A DNA stretch of 64,000 nucleotides from Rikenellaceae bacterium. GTDB taxonomy: Bacteria > Bacteroidota > Bacteroidia > Bacteroidales > UBA932. The position numbers were made by a program, and so were the translations under genes. The number at the start of each line of letters is the position of its first letter. Position 1 is the stretch's first letter. Shown here one piece after another: positions 23,650 to 33,783 of the stretch. The stretch spans positions 26,495-90,494 of the forward strand of contig JALEPJ010000005.1 in NCBI GenBank assembly GCA_022766385.1, read 5' to 3'. The notes under the pieces are model-generated. The model had not been told where the DNA came from, searched no databases, and saw nothing but the letters and a program-made list of their open reading frames with translations.

Positions 23650-25761
23650 ATGAGCGGGAAAGAAGAGAAAAAAGGAAGCAGGGACAGAATAGGCAAGATT
23701 CTGTACATCTTCTATATCCTTGCGCTTATCGGGGCCTTGGCCGTGGTAGGCAAGCTCATCTATACCCAGTGGTTTTTCAAGCCCGATCCAACTCTCACCA
23801 AGATATTGACACCGGCGGTAACCAAATCCATCACCAAGCCCGAGCGCGGAGCCATACTCGCCAGGGACGGACGCGCACTTGCCATCTCCTTCACCACCTA
23901 CACCATTGCAATGGACCCAAGCGTGATGAAGGATGTATTCGCAGCTGACAAAGAAAAAGGGAAGGAAAGGGAGAAAGCCTGGTTGCAAGAAGCCAGAGCT
24001 CTCTCGGAAGGTCTTGCCCGGATATTCCCGGAAAAGAGCTCCGGAGAATACTACGAGATGATACGCAAGGACCGCGAAGCCGGCAAACGCTATCGCGCTA
24101 TTGGACAGCCTGTCAGCTATGAAACCCTCCAGGAAATCAAAGCCCTGCCACTCTTCAACCAGGGCCAGTACAAGGGAGGTCTGATCGTGACTCAGAAGGA
24201 TGTAAGGCAATATCCATACGGCAGCCTCGCGAGACGTACCATAGGTTTCGTCAGGGACAATACCGACGCGAGCTCCAACAACTACATCGGCCTTGAAGGC
24301 AAATACAACCACCGCCTCCACGGTCAGCTCGGATATCAGTATATGAAGACCACCGACGGCAGAAACAAGATAAAGAGCTATGACAGCCTTTCCGTAAAAG
24401 CCGTTGACGGTGAGGATATCAGAACCACGCTGGACGTTGATTTTCAGGATCTTGCAGACAAGTCTCTAAGAGCGCAGATAGACACAAACCGAAAAATAGA
24501 AGGCGGATGCGCCATTGTAATGGAGGTCAAAACCGGAGCCATAAGGGCAATGGTCAATCTGAAGCGCAATCCTGAGAGCGGCAATATGGAGGAATCCATG
24601 AACTACGCTATAGGCCGCGCAGGAGAGCCGGGTTCGATTTTCAAGGCCACAACCATTATGACTGCAATAGAGGACGGCTATCTGACATCCCTTGACGAGA
24701 AGATACCGACCAATCACGGAGATATAGCAGGCTTGCCTCACGATGCCCACATCAGCGATTGGGAGAGGGAGCATAACACTAAGGAAATCAGCGTACTCGA
24801 CGGATTGAAGATGTCGTCGAACTATGTGTTTGCATATTTGGCAATACACAACTATGCAGACAAGCCGCAGGATTTCATTGACAAGCTCTATATGTACAAG
24901 CTCGGTGAGGCCTTCGACTTCGATCTGGACGGAATGGCGACACCGGTGCTACCTAATCCCAAGACTGCCGGCTGGAGCTTGAAGAGCCTCGGCACCACCG
25001 CCTACGGCTATTCTGTCGCTGAGACACCGCTGCACATCCTTACCTTCTACAATGCCATTGCCAACGGTGGAAAAATGATGAAACCTTATCTGGTGGAATC
25101 CATTGAGAAGGACGGTATGGTCACCGAAAAGCTAGGACCGAGCATATTGAACGCATCGATATGCAAAAAGGCGACAGCCGACACCATTACCCGTGGTCTT
25201 AAGGCCGTTGTTGGAGAGGGTACGGCAAAACGCCTGAAAAATACAAAAACAATAGTGGCAGGAAAGACGGGAACCGCCCGCATCGTCCTCGATAACTCCG
25301 ACTCCCCTACCCACGCCGGCAGATACCAGGACGAGAGGGGCAGAAAGAAGAATCAGGCCACTTTCGTAGGCTTCTTCCCTGCAGACCAGCCAAAATATTC
25401 CCTTATCGTGGTGGTTTACTCCATTCTGGACTCGGAGAGCTTCTATGGAGGCACACTTCCGGCATTGGCGGCAAGGGGTATAGTGGACGGAATCTGGGCC
25501 ATCGAGCCGGAATGGAGGGAAGAGCTGCAGGCCAATGGAAAGCTAGCTGCAGTTGATTTCAAATTGCCCGAAATCGAGTGCAAGGATGATAATTGCGTTT
25601 TGCCTGAGCTCAAGGGCCTGGGACTGAACGATGTTCTCTACCTCCTCGAGGATGCAGGCCTTGAGTGTGAATACTCAGGAGTGGGGCACGTGGCAGGCCA
25701 AAGCCCGAAAGCCGGAACAAAAGTGAAAAAAGGAAGCAAAATTAAGATAACATTGAAATGA
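23650..25761 (+). CDS. ftsI: Peptidoglycan D,D-transpeptidase FtsI (PBP3-like) with PASTA domain
   Basis: This septal class B penicillin-binding protein of 703 residues has one N-terminal transmembrane helix (about 20-42), a dimerisation domain (PERGAILARDGRALAIS), a transpeptidase domain with SxxK (Ser329 in EPGSIFKATT), SxN (SSNYVFAYL) and KTG (VAGKTGTARIV), and a C-terminal PASTA domain (LPELKGLGLNDVLYLLEDAG). I chose the ATG at 23650 over a TTG at 23644. It overlaps murE by four bases. It would work with FtsW, encoded 4 genes downstream. Confidence 0.95.
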   Translation: MSGKEEKKGSRDRIGKILYIFYILALIGALAVVGKLIYTQWFFKPDPTLTKILTPAVTKSITKPERGAILARDGRALAISFTTYTIAMDPSVMKDVFAADKEKGKEREKAWLQEARALSEGLARIFPEKSSGEYYEMIRKDREAGKRYRAIGQPVSYETLQEIKALPLFNQGQYKGGLIVTQKDVRQYPYGSLARRTIGFVRDNTDASSNNYIGLEGKYNHRLHGQLGYQYMKTTDGRNKIKSYDSLSVKAVDGEDIRTTLDVDFQDLADKSLRAQIDTNRKIEGGCAIVMEVKTGAIRAMVNLKRNPESGNMEESMNYAIGRAGEPGSIFKATTIMTAIEDGYLTSLDEKIPTNHGDIAGLPHDAHISDWEREHNTKEISVLDGLKMSSNYVFAYLAIHNYADKPQDFIDKLYMYKLGEAFDFDLDGMATPVLPNPKTAGWSLKSLGTTAYGYSVAETPLHILTFYNAIANGGKMMKPYLVESIEKDGMVTEKLGPSILNASICKKATADTITRGLKAVVGEGTAKRLKNTKTIVAGKTGTARIVLDNSDSPTHAGRYQDERGRKKNQATFVGFFPADQPKYSLIVVVYSILDSESFYGGTLPALAARGIVDGIWAIEPEWREELQANGKLAAVDFKLPEIECKDDNCVLPELKGLGLNDVLYLLEDAGLECEYSGVGHVAGQSPKAGTKVKKGSKIKITLK

Positions 25762-27164
25762 TGAGACTCGAAGATATCATCAAAGGAACGGGAGCAAGCA
25801 TCTCCTTCGGAGAAGCGGGAACCGAAATCAGCGCGATTTGCAGCGATTCAAGAAAGGCAGCCCCGGGGTCACTCTTCATTGCCGTCAAGGGATGCAGCAT
25901 TGACGGGCACGATTTCATCGATGCAGCCCTGAAGGCAGGTGCAGCCGCTGTTGTCTCAGCGGACAGGAAGGCTCTTGCCCTCTGTGCAGCAAACTTTTAC
26001 GGACATCCATCCGAGAAGCTGAAGCTGGTGGGAATCACCGGTACCAATGGCAAGACGACCACCGTGACCCTCCTCTACCGTCTCTTTATGGGACTGGGCT
26101 ACAATTGCGGATTGCTCTCGACCATTGCCAATTATGTGGGCACGAAGTGCAGCGAGACTGCGAATACTACCGCCGATCCTATCACCATCAACTCGCTGAT
26201 GAGCGAAATGGTGGAGGCGGGCTGCGAATATTGCTTCATGGAAGTGAGCTCCATCGGCGTGGAGCAGGAGAGGATTGCAGGCCTGAAATTCGCCTGCGGC
26301 ATATTCTCGAACCTTACCCACGATCACCTCGACTACCACCGAAGCTTCGCTGAGTACCTCAGATGCAAGAAACTCTTCTTCGACAATCTGCCTGCTGACT
26401 CCATTGCCATAACCAACATCGATGACAGGAACGGAAGCGTGATGGTGCAGAATACGGCTGCCAAGGTCGTGACTTATTCCTGCCGAGGCATTGCCGACCA
26501 CACTTGCCGGATAATGGAGGAGAGTTTCGAGGGTATGATGCTGAAAATCGACGGCACGGAGGTCTGGACGAGGCTCATCGGCCAGCATAACGCGTACAAC
26601 CTGCTCGCCATCTATTGCGCAGCCATCGCTGTCGGGGCCGGCCGCGAAGAGGCCTTGCTCGCACTGAGCAAGCTTGAATCAGCACCGGGACGACTGGAGA
26701 ACCTTCGCGGTCCGCGCGGAATCTCGGCCATTATCGACTACGCCCACACTCCTGACGCAATGATAAATGTCCTCAAGACTCTGCGCGAAATCGCTCCCGA
26801 GAAGCAGCTCATCTGCCTCTTCGGCTGCGGCGGTGACAGGGACAGGACAAAGAGGCCTGAAATGGCCAAAGTGGCTGAGGATTACTCTGATAGAATCTTC
26901 GTCACCTCGGACAACAGCCGCACAGAAAATACTGAAAACATACTCGCGGATATACGCACAGGATTCAGTCCTGAAGGCCTCGCGAAGGCCATCTTCATCG
27001 CTGACAGGAAAGAAGCCATACGTGCGGCAATAATGACAGCTCCGGACGGCGCGACCGTGCTTCTCGCAGGCAAGGGTCACGAGACCTACCAAATTATCGG
27101 AAAGGAAAAGAGACATTTCGACGAGAAGGAAATCGTCACGGAGATATTCGAATCAATGAACTAA
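25758..27164 (+). CDS. murE: UDP-N-acetylmuramoyl-tripeptide synthetase MurE
   Basis: MurE adds the third amino acid to UDP-MurNAc-dipeptide. The 468 residues have the ATP-binding motif VGITGTNGKTTTVTLLYRL, the middle-domain MEVSSIGVEQERI and SNLTHDHLDYH, and the ligand-binding region SDNSRTENTENILADI. Enzymes adding meso-diaminopimelate usually have DNPR here; DNSR keeps the Asp, Asn and Arg but replaces Pro by Ser, so diaminopimelate is still the likely substrate. The gene is in the usual place, but murF, which normally follows, is absent. Confidence 0.95.
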   Translation: MMRLEDIIKGTGASISFGEAGTEISAICSDSRKAAPGSLFIAVKGCSIDGHDFIDAALKAGAAAVVSADRKALALCAANFYGHPSEKLKLVGITGTNGKTTTVTLLYRLFMGLGYNCGLLSTIANYVGTKCSETANTTADPITINSLMSEMVEAGCEYCFMEVSSIGVEQERIAGLKFACGIFSNLTHDHLDYHRSFAEYLRCKKLFFDNLPADSIAITNIDDRNGSVMVQNTAAKVVTYSCRGIADHTCRIMEESFEGMMLKIDGTEVWTRLIGQHNAYNLLAIYCAAIAVGAGREEALLALSKLESAPGRLENLRGPRGISAIIDYAHTPDAMINVLKTLREIAPEKQLICLFGCGGDRDRTKRPEMAKVAEDYSDRIFVTSDNSRTENTENILADIRTGFSPEGLAKAIFIADRKEAIRAAIMTAPDGATVLLAGKGHETYQIIGKEKRHFDEKEIVTEIFESMN

Positions 27165-27179
27165 AAACTTGAACCTTAG

Positions 27180-28478
27180 ATGCTGTACCACATCGCACAA
27201 GCCCTCAGGGACTGTGACATACCTGGAATTGGACTCTTCAACTACCTGTCATTCAGAGCAATGCTGGCGAGCGTAATCAGTATGCTCATCTCTTTTCTGG
27301 CAGGCGGACGCATCATACGCTGGCTGCAGAAGAAACAGATAGGTGAAGAAATCAGGAATCTCGGACTCGAGGGACAGATGAAAAAAACCGGAACCCCTAC
27401 TATGGGTGGAGTGTTCATCATTCTATCCTTGGTAGTCACTGCCCTGCTCGTTTGCGACCTGACCAATATATACACCCAATTATTGCTGCTTACCACCCTT
27501 TGGTGCGGGGCAATTGGATTTACGGACGATTATATCAAGGTCTTCAAGCACAACAAGGAGGGTATGAGCGAGCACAGCAAGCTCTTCCTCCAGATAGGTT
27601 TGGGTTTCATTATCGGACTTACAGTATGCTTCAGCGACAGAATCGTAGTGCGCGAAGACATTGAGACTATCAATGACAGTTCCATCGTAACCGAAAGCAA
27701 GAAGGACCTCAACGTTAATTCGGAGAGGCTCGTGACCAACGGCCATCACAGCGAATACGTGGTCAAGAGCACAAAGACCACCATTCCTTTCGTCAAGGAC
27801 CACGAATTTGACTACAAATCCTTCTCTCCTTTCAAGGGAAAGTGGGGCTGGTACTGCAAATGGGCTGTCTATGTGCTGATGATAGTCATCGTTATCACGG
27901 CCTGTTCAAACGGAACCAATCTCACGGACGGACTCGACGGCCTGTCCGCGGGCTCTTCGGCCATAGTGGGAGTAGTAATAGGCATACTGGCCTGGTTAGG
28001 TGGCAATGCCTTGAATTCTGAATATCTGAACATTATGTATATCCCGGGAAGCGGTGAAATCGCAATTTTTATGGCGGCCTTTGTAGGCTCGCTCATCGGC
28101 TTCCTCTGGTACAATTCATATCCGGCACAGGTATTTATGGGCGATACGGGCAGCCTGACTATAGGTGGCATCATCGGAGTCAGCGCCATACTCATCAGAA
28201 AGGAATTGCTTCTTCCCATACTCTGTGGCATCTTCCTGGTGGAAAGCCTGTCCGTCATCATTCAGAGATTCTATTTCAAATACACCAAAAGGAAGTACGG
28301 ACAGGGACGCAGGGTATTCAAAATGGCACCTCTGCATCATCACTTCCAGAAGGTGAATATTGATGCAGTCATCCAGACTCCTGCCAGGGAAATCCCTGAG
28401 GCCAAGATAGTCACAAGGTTCTGGATAGTGGGATTGATATTGGCGGTAGCCACATTGGCACTTCTGAAAATCAGATAG
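27180..28478 (+). CDS. mraY: Phospho-N-acetylmuramoyl-pentapeptide transferase MraY
   Basis: MraY links the MurNAc-pentapeptide to undecaprenyl phosphate, making lipid I in the inner membrane. The 432 residues show about ten membrane segments, the KKTGTPTMGG motif, FTDDYIKVFKHN, the NGTNLTDGLDGLSAGSS catalytic loop, and APLHHHFQ near the end. It is longer than the usual 360 residues because of a hydrophilic insert at about 155-225 (TESKKDLNVNSERLVTNG), which I understand to be common in Bacteroidetes MraY. Confidence 0.96.
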   Translation: MLYHIAQALRDCDIPGIGLFNYLSFRAMLASVISMLISFLAGGRIIRWLQKKQIGEEIRNLGLEGQMKKTGTPTMGGVFIILSLVVTALLVCDLTNIYTQLLLLTTLWCGAIGFTDDYIKVFKHNKEGMSEHSKLFLQIGLGFIIGLTVCFSDRIVVREDIETINDSSIVTESKKDLNVNSERLVTNGHHSEYVVKSTKTTIPFVKDHEFDYKSFSPFKGKWGWYCKWAVYVLMIVIVITACSNGTNLTDGLDGLSAGSSAIVGVVIGILAWLGGNALNSEYLNIMYIPGSGEIAIFMAAFVGSLIGFLWYNSYPAQVFMGDTGSLTIGGIIGVSAILIRKELLLPILCGIFLVESLSVIIQRFYFKYTKRKYGQGRRVFKMAPLHHHFQKVNIDAVIQTPAREIPEAKIVTRFWIVGLILAVATLALLKIR

Positions 28479-28513
28479 TCGAGATAAAAGGAACAGAATA
28501 GAAAACACGATAT

Positions 28514-29854
28514 ATGTCAAGATTAGTAGTACTTGGTGGAGCTGAGAGCGGAGTCGGAGCAGCCGTTCTCGCCAAGGTAAAGGGTTATGATGTATTCCTT
28601 TCAGACAAGGGGAAGATTGCTGACCATTACATCGATATGCTGAAGCAGTGGGACATTCCTTTCGAGGAAGGACAACACAGCGAGTCCCTCATTCTCAATG
28701 CAGATGAGGTAGTAAAGAGTCCGGGCATCCCTAACGCTGCCCCTATGGTGCAGAAACTGATGACCCAGGGTGTACCTATTATCTCCGAAATTGAATTCGC
28801 CGGCAGATACGACTCGGCAAAGAAAATCTGTATCACAGGTTCGAACGGAAAGACCACAACCACCTCGCTGATATACTATCTGCTTCAGAATGCCGGCCTC
28901 AACGTCGGCCTCGGAGGCAATATCGGCAAGAGCTACGCCTATCAGGTAGCGACAGAGAAATATGACTATTACGTACTGGAAATCAGCAGTTTCCAGCTTG
29001 ACAACGCCTACGATTTCCGCCCGGACATCGCGATAATCACCAATATCACTCCCGACCATCTTGACAGATACAACTACAATATGGAGGAATATGTGAAGGC
29101 CAAGTTCCGCATCACCAGGAATCTGCGTCCCGAAGACTGCTTCATCTTCGACTCGGACGATGCCATCACCATTGACCACCTCAGCAAGATCATCCTGCAG
29201 GCCAAGATGCTACCTTTCACCCAGGAAAGCAAAGTCGAGCAGGGCGCTTATATTGAGGACGACAGGATTATCGTGAAATATGAAGAATCTGAAAGCGAAA
29301 TCTATCTCAAGGAACTCGCTCTCGGAGGAAAGCACAATGTATATAACTCAATGGCCGCAGCCCTTGCAGCCAAGGCTGTGGATATCGATGACGAGACCAT
29401 ACGCAAGAGTCTCGCCAGCTTCGAACCAATCGAGCACAGGCTTGAGCCGGTGTTGAGCATCAAGGACGTGCTCTACATCAATGATTCCAAAGCCACCAAC
29501 GTGGATTCAGCCTGGTACGCTCTCGAATGCCAGACCAAGCCTGTCGTATGGATAGTCGGAGGCAAGGACAAGGGCAATGATTACTCTGTACTCAATGAAC
29601 TCGTCAGGACCAAGGTCAAGGCTATAGTATGCCTCGGCCTTGACAACACCAAGATTCACGCAGCTTTTGAGGAAATGATTGGGTCTGAGAACATTGTAGA
29701 CACTCATTCGGCAGAAGATGCAGTCAAGGCTGCAAGCCGTTTCGCCAGCCCTGGAGACGTGGTGCTCCTGAGCCCTTGCTGCGCCAGCTTCGACCTCTTC
29801 ACCTGCTATGAAGACAGAGGCGAGCAGTTCAAGCACGCTGTAAGAAACCTTTAG
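28514..29854 (+). CDS. murD: UDP-N-acetylmuramoylalanine--D-glutamate ligase MurD
   Basis: MurD adds D-glutamate to UDP-MurNAc-L-Ala. The 446 residues have the N-terminal Rossmann-like domain (LVVLGGAESGVGAAVLA), the P-loop CITGSNGKTTTTSLIYY, the EISSFQLDN segment, NITPDHLDRY, and the C-terminal INDSKATN and SPCCASFDLF motifs. It lies 35 bp after mraY, the longest gap in the cluster, and 14 bp before ftsW. Confidence 0.96.
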   Translation: MSRLVVLGGAESGVGAAVLAKVKGYDVFLSDKGKIADHYIDMLKQWDIPFEEGQHSESLILNADEVVKSPGIPNAAPMVQKLMTQGVPIISEIEFAGRYDSAKKICITGSNGKTTTTSLIYYLLQNAGLNVGLGGNIGKSYAYQVATEKYDYYVLEISSFQLDNAYDFRPDIAIITNITPDHLDRYNYNMEEYVKAKFRITRNLRPEDCFIFDSDDAITIDHLSKIILQAKMLPFTQESKVEQGAYIEDDRIIVKYEESESEIYLKELALGGKHNVYNSMAAALAAKAVDIDDETIRKSLASFEPIEHRLEPVLSIKDVLYINDSKATNVDSAWYALECQTKPVVWIVGGKDKGNDYSVLNELVRTKVKAIVCLGLDNTKIHAAFEEMIGSENIVDTHSAEDAVKAASRFASPGDVVLLSPCCASFDLFTCYEDRGEQFKHAVRNL

Positions 29855-29868
29855 GAAACTGAAATACA

Positions 29869-31260
29869 ATGGCCAAGAGCAGGATATGGAACTTCTTTGA
29901 CGGTTTGAAGGGTGACAAAGTCATCTGGATAATCACACTGACCCTCATACTCATATCGGGGGTCTGCATATTTTCGTCCACATCCTTAGAAAAAGAAGTG
30001 CTCAACGGAAGCAAGACCCGCATAGATATGGTTCTGGATCTGATGAAGACCATATGTTTGGGTATTGTCGCCCTGCTAATCTGCTATAACTGTTTCAATA
30101 CCAAGGCATACCGCATAATCTCCCAGTTCTGCTATGCCGCTTCCATCATACTGCTTCTCTTTCTGGTCTTCCACCTCAAGATAGGACCGGTAAGGGCCAG
30201 CTCCATCAACGGGGCCTGGCGAACCATAAGCGTCGGAGGACTTCAGATCCACGTTTACGAGATAGTAAAGGTGGCAATGGTGATGTATCTGGCATGGGCG
30301 GTGGATGAGATAAAGAAGGGAAGTTTCTTTCTGGCCAAAAGACTCAGCAAGCTGAAGCATCTCAACTGGCTGAAAAGTGAATTCGCCCAGAAAGCGATAT
30401 ACATCTATTTCCCTATGCTCAGTATAGTGCTGCTGATCGCGATGGGCAGCGGTTCGAGTGCGGTATTCATTGGAATGATAATGTTTGCTACCGTCCTTAT
30501 CGGAGGTCTGAGCATCAAGGAGCTCATATTTCCAGGCTTTGCCCTCGTGGGAATCGTTACCGCATTGGTACTCATAAACAAGTCGATGGACGGGAGCTTG
30601 CTGGAGAATACCCGACTCAACACCTGGGTCAGCAGACTTCAGGGCGGTGAAAACTGGGAAAAGATAGTGAAGGAAGCGAAGCCGAACTCCATAGAGTGGC
30701 AGACTGCCCTCGACAAGATCAGACAGCCGTACAGCGCGAAGATTGCCATAAAGCAAGGAGGAATATTCGGCAAGGGCCCCGGACAGAGCACCCAGAGGTA
30801 CATAGTGCCCGTGATGTACGAGGATTATATGTACAGCTTCATTGTGGAGGAGTATGGTCTCTTTGGCGGAATAGTGGTGCTGATACTCTACATCAGCCTC
30901 CTTGCGAGAGGATCGGTAATAGTTAGAAACTGCAAGGACAGTTACGGCAAGATTTTGGTTGCAGGACTGGTATTGATGATAAGCAGCCAGGCTATGCTGC
31001 ATATGATGGTCAATGCCGACGTCATACCTCTTACTGGTCAGACTCTGCCGCTGATCAGTTACGGAACCTCGTCCTTCCTTATGTTCTGCATAGCTTTCGG
31101 TATAGTGCTCTCCGTCAGCCGGGATGCAGAAAAGAAGATAGCCGGAGAAACCAGGAAAGCCCTGCCGCTGACTATGCACAGAGAAGGCGTACAAGGCGAG
31201 CTGGACGCATTGGACGATTTCGAGTCAGGTGCGGACAATGAAGATGAGATAGAAGAATAA
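29869..31260 (+). CDS. ftsW: Septal peptidoglycan glycosyltransferase FtsW
   Basis: FtsW is a SEDS-family polymerase that builds septal glycan from lipid II together with FtsI. The 463 residues contain about ten transmembrane helices, the SEDS motifs (GAWRTISVGGLQI, then the GKGPGQSTQRYIVP loop) and the NADVIPLTGQTLPLISYGTS signature near the end. The C-terminal 45 residues are acidic and hydrophilic. Its place between murD and murG is standard for dcw clusters and favours FtsW over RodA. Confidence 0.94.
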   Translation: MAKSRIWNFFDGLKGDKVIWIITLTLILISGVCIFSSTSLEKEVLNGSKTRIDMVLDLMKTICLGIVALLICYNCFNTKAYRIISQFCYAASIILLLFLVFHLKIGPVRASSINGAWRTISVGGLQIHVYEIVKVAMVMYLAWAVDEIKKGSFFLAKRLSKLKHLNWLKSEFAQKAIYIYFPMLSIVLLIAMGSGSSAVFIGMIMFATVLIGGLSIKELIFPGFALVGIVTALVLINKSMDGSLLENTRLNTWVSRLQGGENWEKIVKEAKPNSIEWQTALDKIRQPYSAKIAIKQGGIFGKGPGQSTQRYIVPVMYEDYMYSFIVEEYGLFGGIVVLILYISLLARGSVIVRNCKDSYGKILVAGLVLMISSQAMLHMMVNADVIPLTGQTLPLISYGTSSFLMFCIAFGIVLSVSRDAEKKIAGETRKALPLTMHREGVQGELDALDDFESGADNEDEIEE

Positions 31261-31273
31261 AGCAGGTAAGTAT

Positions 31274-32425
31274 ATGGAATACAGACCATTGAGAGTAATA
31301 ATCAGCGGTGGTGGTACGGGAGGTCATATCTTTCCGGCCGTTTCGATTGCATCCAAGCTCAAGGAGCTCAATCCTCAAACGGAGATACTCTTCGTCGGGG
31401 CCGAAGGCAAGATGGAGATGGAAAAAGTGCCTGCTGCAGGTTTTGATATTGTAGGTTTGCCGGTTGTGGGTATTCAGAGGCAACTCAAGCTGAAGAACAT
31501 CGTCAACGACCTGAAGGTTCCTTTCAAGGTGCTTCAAAGCCTCAGAAAGGCGGGAAAGGTGATAGATGGCTTCAAGCCTGACATTGCCATAGGTGTTGGC
31601 GGCTATGCAAGCGCTCCCCTGCTCTGGAAAGCCTGTTCGAAGAAGATACCGGCCCTCATTCAGGAGCAGAACGGCTTCGCGGGACTGACCAACAAGATAT
31701 TGTCAAAGAAGGCAGGAAGCATCTGCGTCGCCTATGAAGGGATGGAGAGATTCTTCCCTGCGGAGAAAATCGTCTTCACCGGCAACCCTATACGCAAGGA
31801 GATAGTCCCTGCCACGCCGGAAATGATTGCAGAGGGTAATGACTTCTACGGTCTCGACCCGATGAAGAAGCATATTCTGATAGTCGGAGGAAGCCTTGGA
31901 AGCCGCTGCCTGAACGAAGCGATGAAGAAATGGATAAGGGAAGGCTGCGCAGGAGGAGAGAATGTCCAGATTTTGTGGCAATGCGGCAAATACTACAAGC
32001 CTGAGATTGACGCATTTATGGAAAATGCCCGTGAAAAGGCTCCTTTGGCCGACATTCATCACTCCGATTTCATTAAGAGGATGGATTTGGCCTATGCCAT
32101 CGCTGATGTTGTGATTTCCCGCTCGGGGGCAAGTTCGATTTCCGAGCTTTGCGCAGCCGGAAAAGCGGCAATCTTCGTACCTTCGCCAAATGTTGCGGAA
32201 GACCACCAGACTCACAATGCCATGGCCTTGGTAAGGAAGGATGCAGCCATTCTGGTCAAGGACGCCGAGGCTTCCGAGAAACTGATGGGCACCGCTCTCG
32301 AGCTTGTTCGCGATGAGGCGAGACTGGCCCGTTTGGGAAAGAACGCCGGGAAACTGGCGAAAACTGACGCAGCTATGGACATTGCCAAGGAAGTGTACAG
32401 GCTGCTTGATAAAAAGGAGAAATAG
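31274..32425 (+). CDS. murG: UDP-N-acetylglucosamine--lipid I N-acetylglucosaminyltransferase MurG
   Basis: MurG adds GlcNAc to lipid I, forming lipid II, on the cytoplasmic face of the membrane. The 383 residues show the glycine-rich ISGGGTGGHIFPAVSIA motif, GVGGYASAPLL, ALIQEQNGFAGLTNK, the second-domain LIVGGSLGSRCLNEA motif, and the donor-binding ISRSGASSISELCAAGK segment. It is followed by murC at a 2-bp gap. Confidence 0.96.
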   Translation: MEYRPLRVIISGGGTGGHIFPAVSIASKLKELNPQTEILFVGAEGKMEMEKVPAAGFDIVGLPVVGIQRQLKLKNIVNDLKVPFKVLQSLRKAGKVIDGFKPDIAIGVGGYASAPLLWKACSKKIPALIQEQNGFAGLTNKILSKKAGSICVAYEGMERFFPAEKIVFTGNPIRKEIVPATPEMIAEGNDFYGLDPMKKHILIVGGSLGSRCLNEAMKKWIREGCAGGENVQILWQCGKYYKPEIDAFMENAREKAPLADIHHSDFIKRMDLAYAIADVVISRSGASSISELCAAGKAAIFVPSPNVAEDHQTHNAMALVRKDAAILVKDAEASEKLMGTALELVRDEARLARLGKNAGKLAKTDAAMDIAKEVYRLLDKKEK

Positions 32426-32427
32426 TG

Positions 32428-33783
32428 ATGGCTGAGTACAAGCACATTTATTTCATAGGCATTGGCGGCATAGGAATGAGCGCCATTGCCAGATATTACA
32501 AATTCAAAGGCTATGAGGTGTCAGGCTACGACAAGACTCCTTCGGAGCTCACAGCCAGACTCGAGGCCGAGGGCATAGTCATTCATTATGAGGACAATAC
32601 GGACTTTATCCCGAAGGATGTGGAGCAGACCCTGGTCATTTATACCCCTGCCATTCCTGCCGATATGGGAGAGTTCGTCTATGTGCAGGAACACGGGTAT
32701 CGCGTAATCAAGCGTTCGAAGGTGCTTGGAGAAATCAGCAGGGGACAGAAATGCCTTGCGGTAGCGGGAACACACGGCAAGACCACCACCAGTACCCTCA
32801 CCGCCCATATCATCACGGAAAGCGGCGAAGGCTGCACAGCCTTCCTGGGAGGTATTTCCAAGAATTACGGAACCAATCTCCTGATGAGCCACAATCCCTG
32901 TGTAGTGGCGGAAGCGGACGAATTTGACCGTTCATTCCACCAGCTCTACCCGAGCATTGCGGTGATTACCGCAATGGACGCCGACCATCTGGACATTTAT
33001 GGTGACCTTGAGCACGTTCATGAGGCCTTTCGAATCTTCGCATCGCAGGTGTCGGATATACTCATTGTCAAGAAAGGCCTGCCTATTGGAGCCGGAGATA
33101 CCAGAGCGAAAATATTGACCTATCATTATGAGGACAGGGACGCTGACTTTCACGCTGAGAACATCAGGCTAGACAGCCTGGGGCACTACAGTTTTGATCT
33201 GGTTCATCCTGAAGGAGTCATACGCGACATCACTCCGGGAGCCTTGGGATGGGTGAACATAGAGAACAGTGTTGCCGCGGCGGCGGTCTGCCTTGGCTAT
33301 GGCATTGCGCCGGAGGCGATAAAAAAGGCAATAGGAAGCTTTTCGGGAGTGCAACGAAGAATGGACGTGCATGTCAACAGGCCGGGACTGACCTACATTG
33401 ACGATTATGCACATCACCCTCAGGAACTTGCTACCGCCATCTCATCCATCAGGGGCATATTCCCGGGCAGGAGGATTACGGCAATATTCCAGCCTCACCT
33501 CTATACGAGAACAAGAGATTTGGCAGCAGAGTTCGCACAGGCTCTGAGTGCCGTTGACAAGCTGATATTGCTCGACATTTATCCGGCGCGCGAACTTCCT
33601 ATCGAGGGTGTGAGCTCAGAAATCATCTTCAAGGATGTCACTGCAGCGGAAAAACTGCTTATTAGGAAAGAAGAGCTGATGTCCGTCCTGGAGAAAGAGG
33701 ATATAGATGTGCTCGTAAGTTTCGGGGCGGGCAATATCGACCGCTACATCGCTCCGATAACAGAAATGCTTGAAAAGAGATGA
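32428..33783 (+). CDS. murC: UDP-N-acetylmuramate--L-alanine ligase MurC
   Basis: MurC adds L-alanine to UDP-MurNAc, the first committed step of stem-peptide synthesis. The 451 residues have the N-terminal FIGIGGIGMSAIARYY Rossmann motif, the P-loop VAGTHGKTTTSTLTAHI, the EADEFDRSFHQLYP segment, DYAHHPQELATAI and FQPHLYTRT. An alternative GTG start overlaps the last base of murG; the ATG three bases later is more usual. The stop overlaps the ftsQ start by four bases. Confidence 0.96.
   Translation: MAEYKHIYFIGIGGIGMSAIARYYKFKGYEVSGYDKTPSELTARLEAEGIVIHYEDNTDFIPKDVEQTLVIYTPAIPADMGEFVYVQEHGYRVIKRSKVLGEISRGQKCLAVAGTHGKTTTSTLTAHIITESGEGCTAFLGGISKNYGTNLLMSHNPCVVAEADEFDRSFHQLYPSIAVITAMDADHLDIYGDLEHVHEAFRIFASQVSDILIVKKGLPIGAGDTRAKILTYHYEDRDADFHAENIRLDSLGHYSFDLVHPEGVIRDITPGALGWVNIENSVAAAAVCLGYGIAPEAIKKAIGSFSGVQRRMDVHVNRPGLTYIDDYAHHPQELATAISSIRGIFPGRRITAIFQPHLYTRTRDLAAEFAQALSAVDKLILLDIYPARELPIEGVSSEIIFKDVTAAEKLLIRKEELMSVLEKEDIDVLVSFGAGNIDRYIAPITEMLEKR

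Noticed and set aside
23398..24321. A 307-codon minus-strand frame opposite ftsL and ftsI
   Set aside because: It is complementary to two well-supported division genes and shows no motif or start signal.
30076..31194. A 372-codon open frame on the minus strand opposite ftsW
   Set aside because: It is antisense to a clear ftsW gene and its translation is His/Tyr/Gln-rich without recognisable domains.
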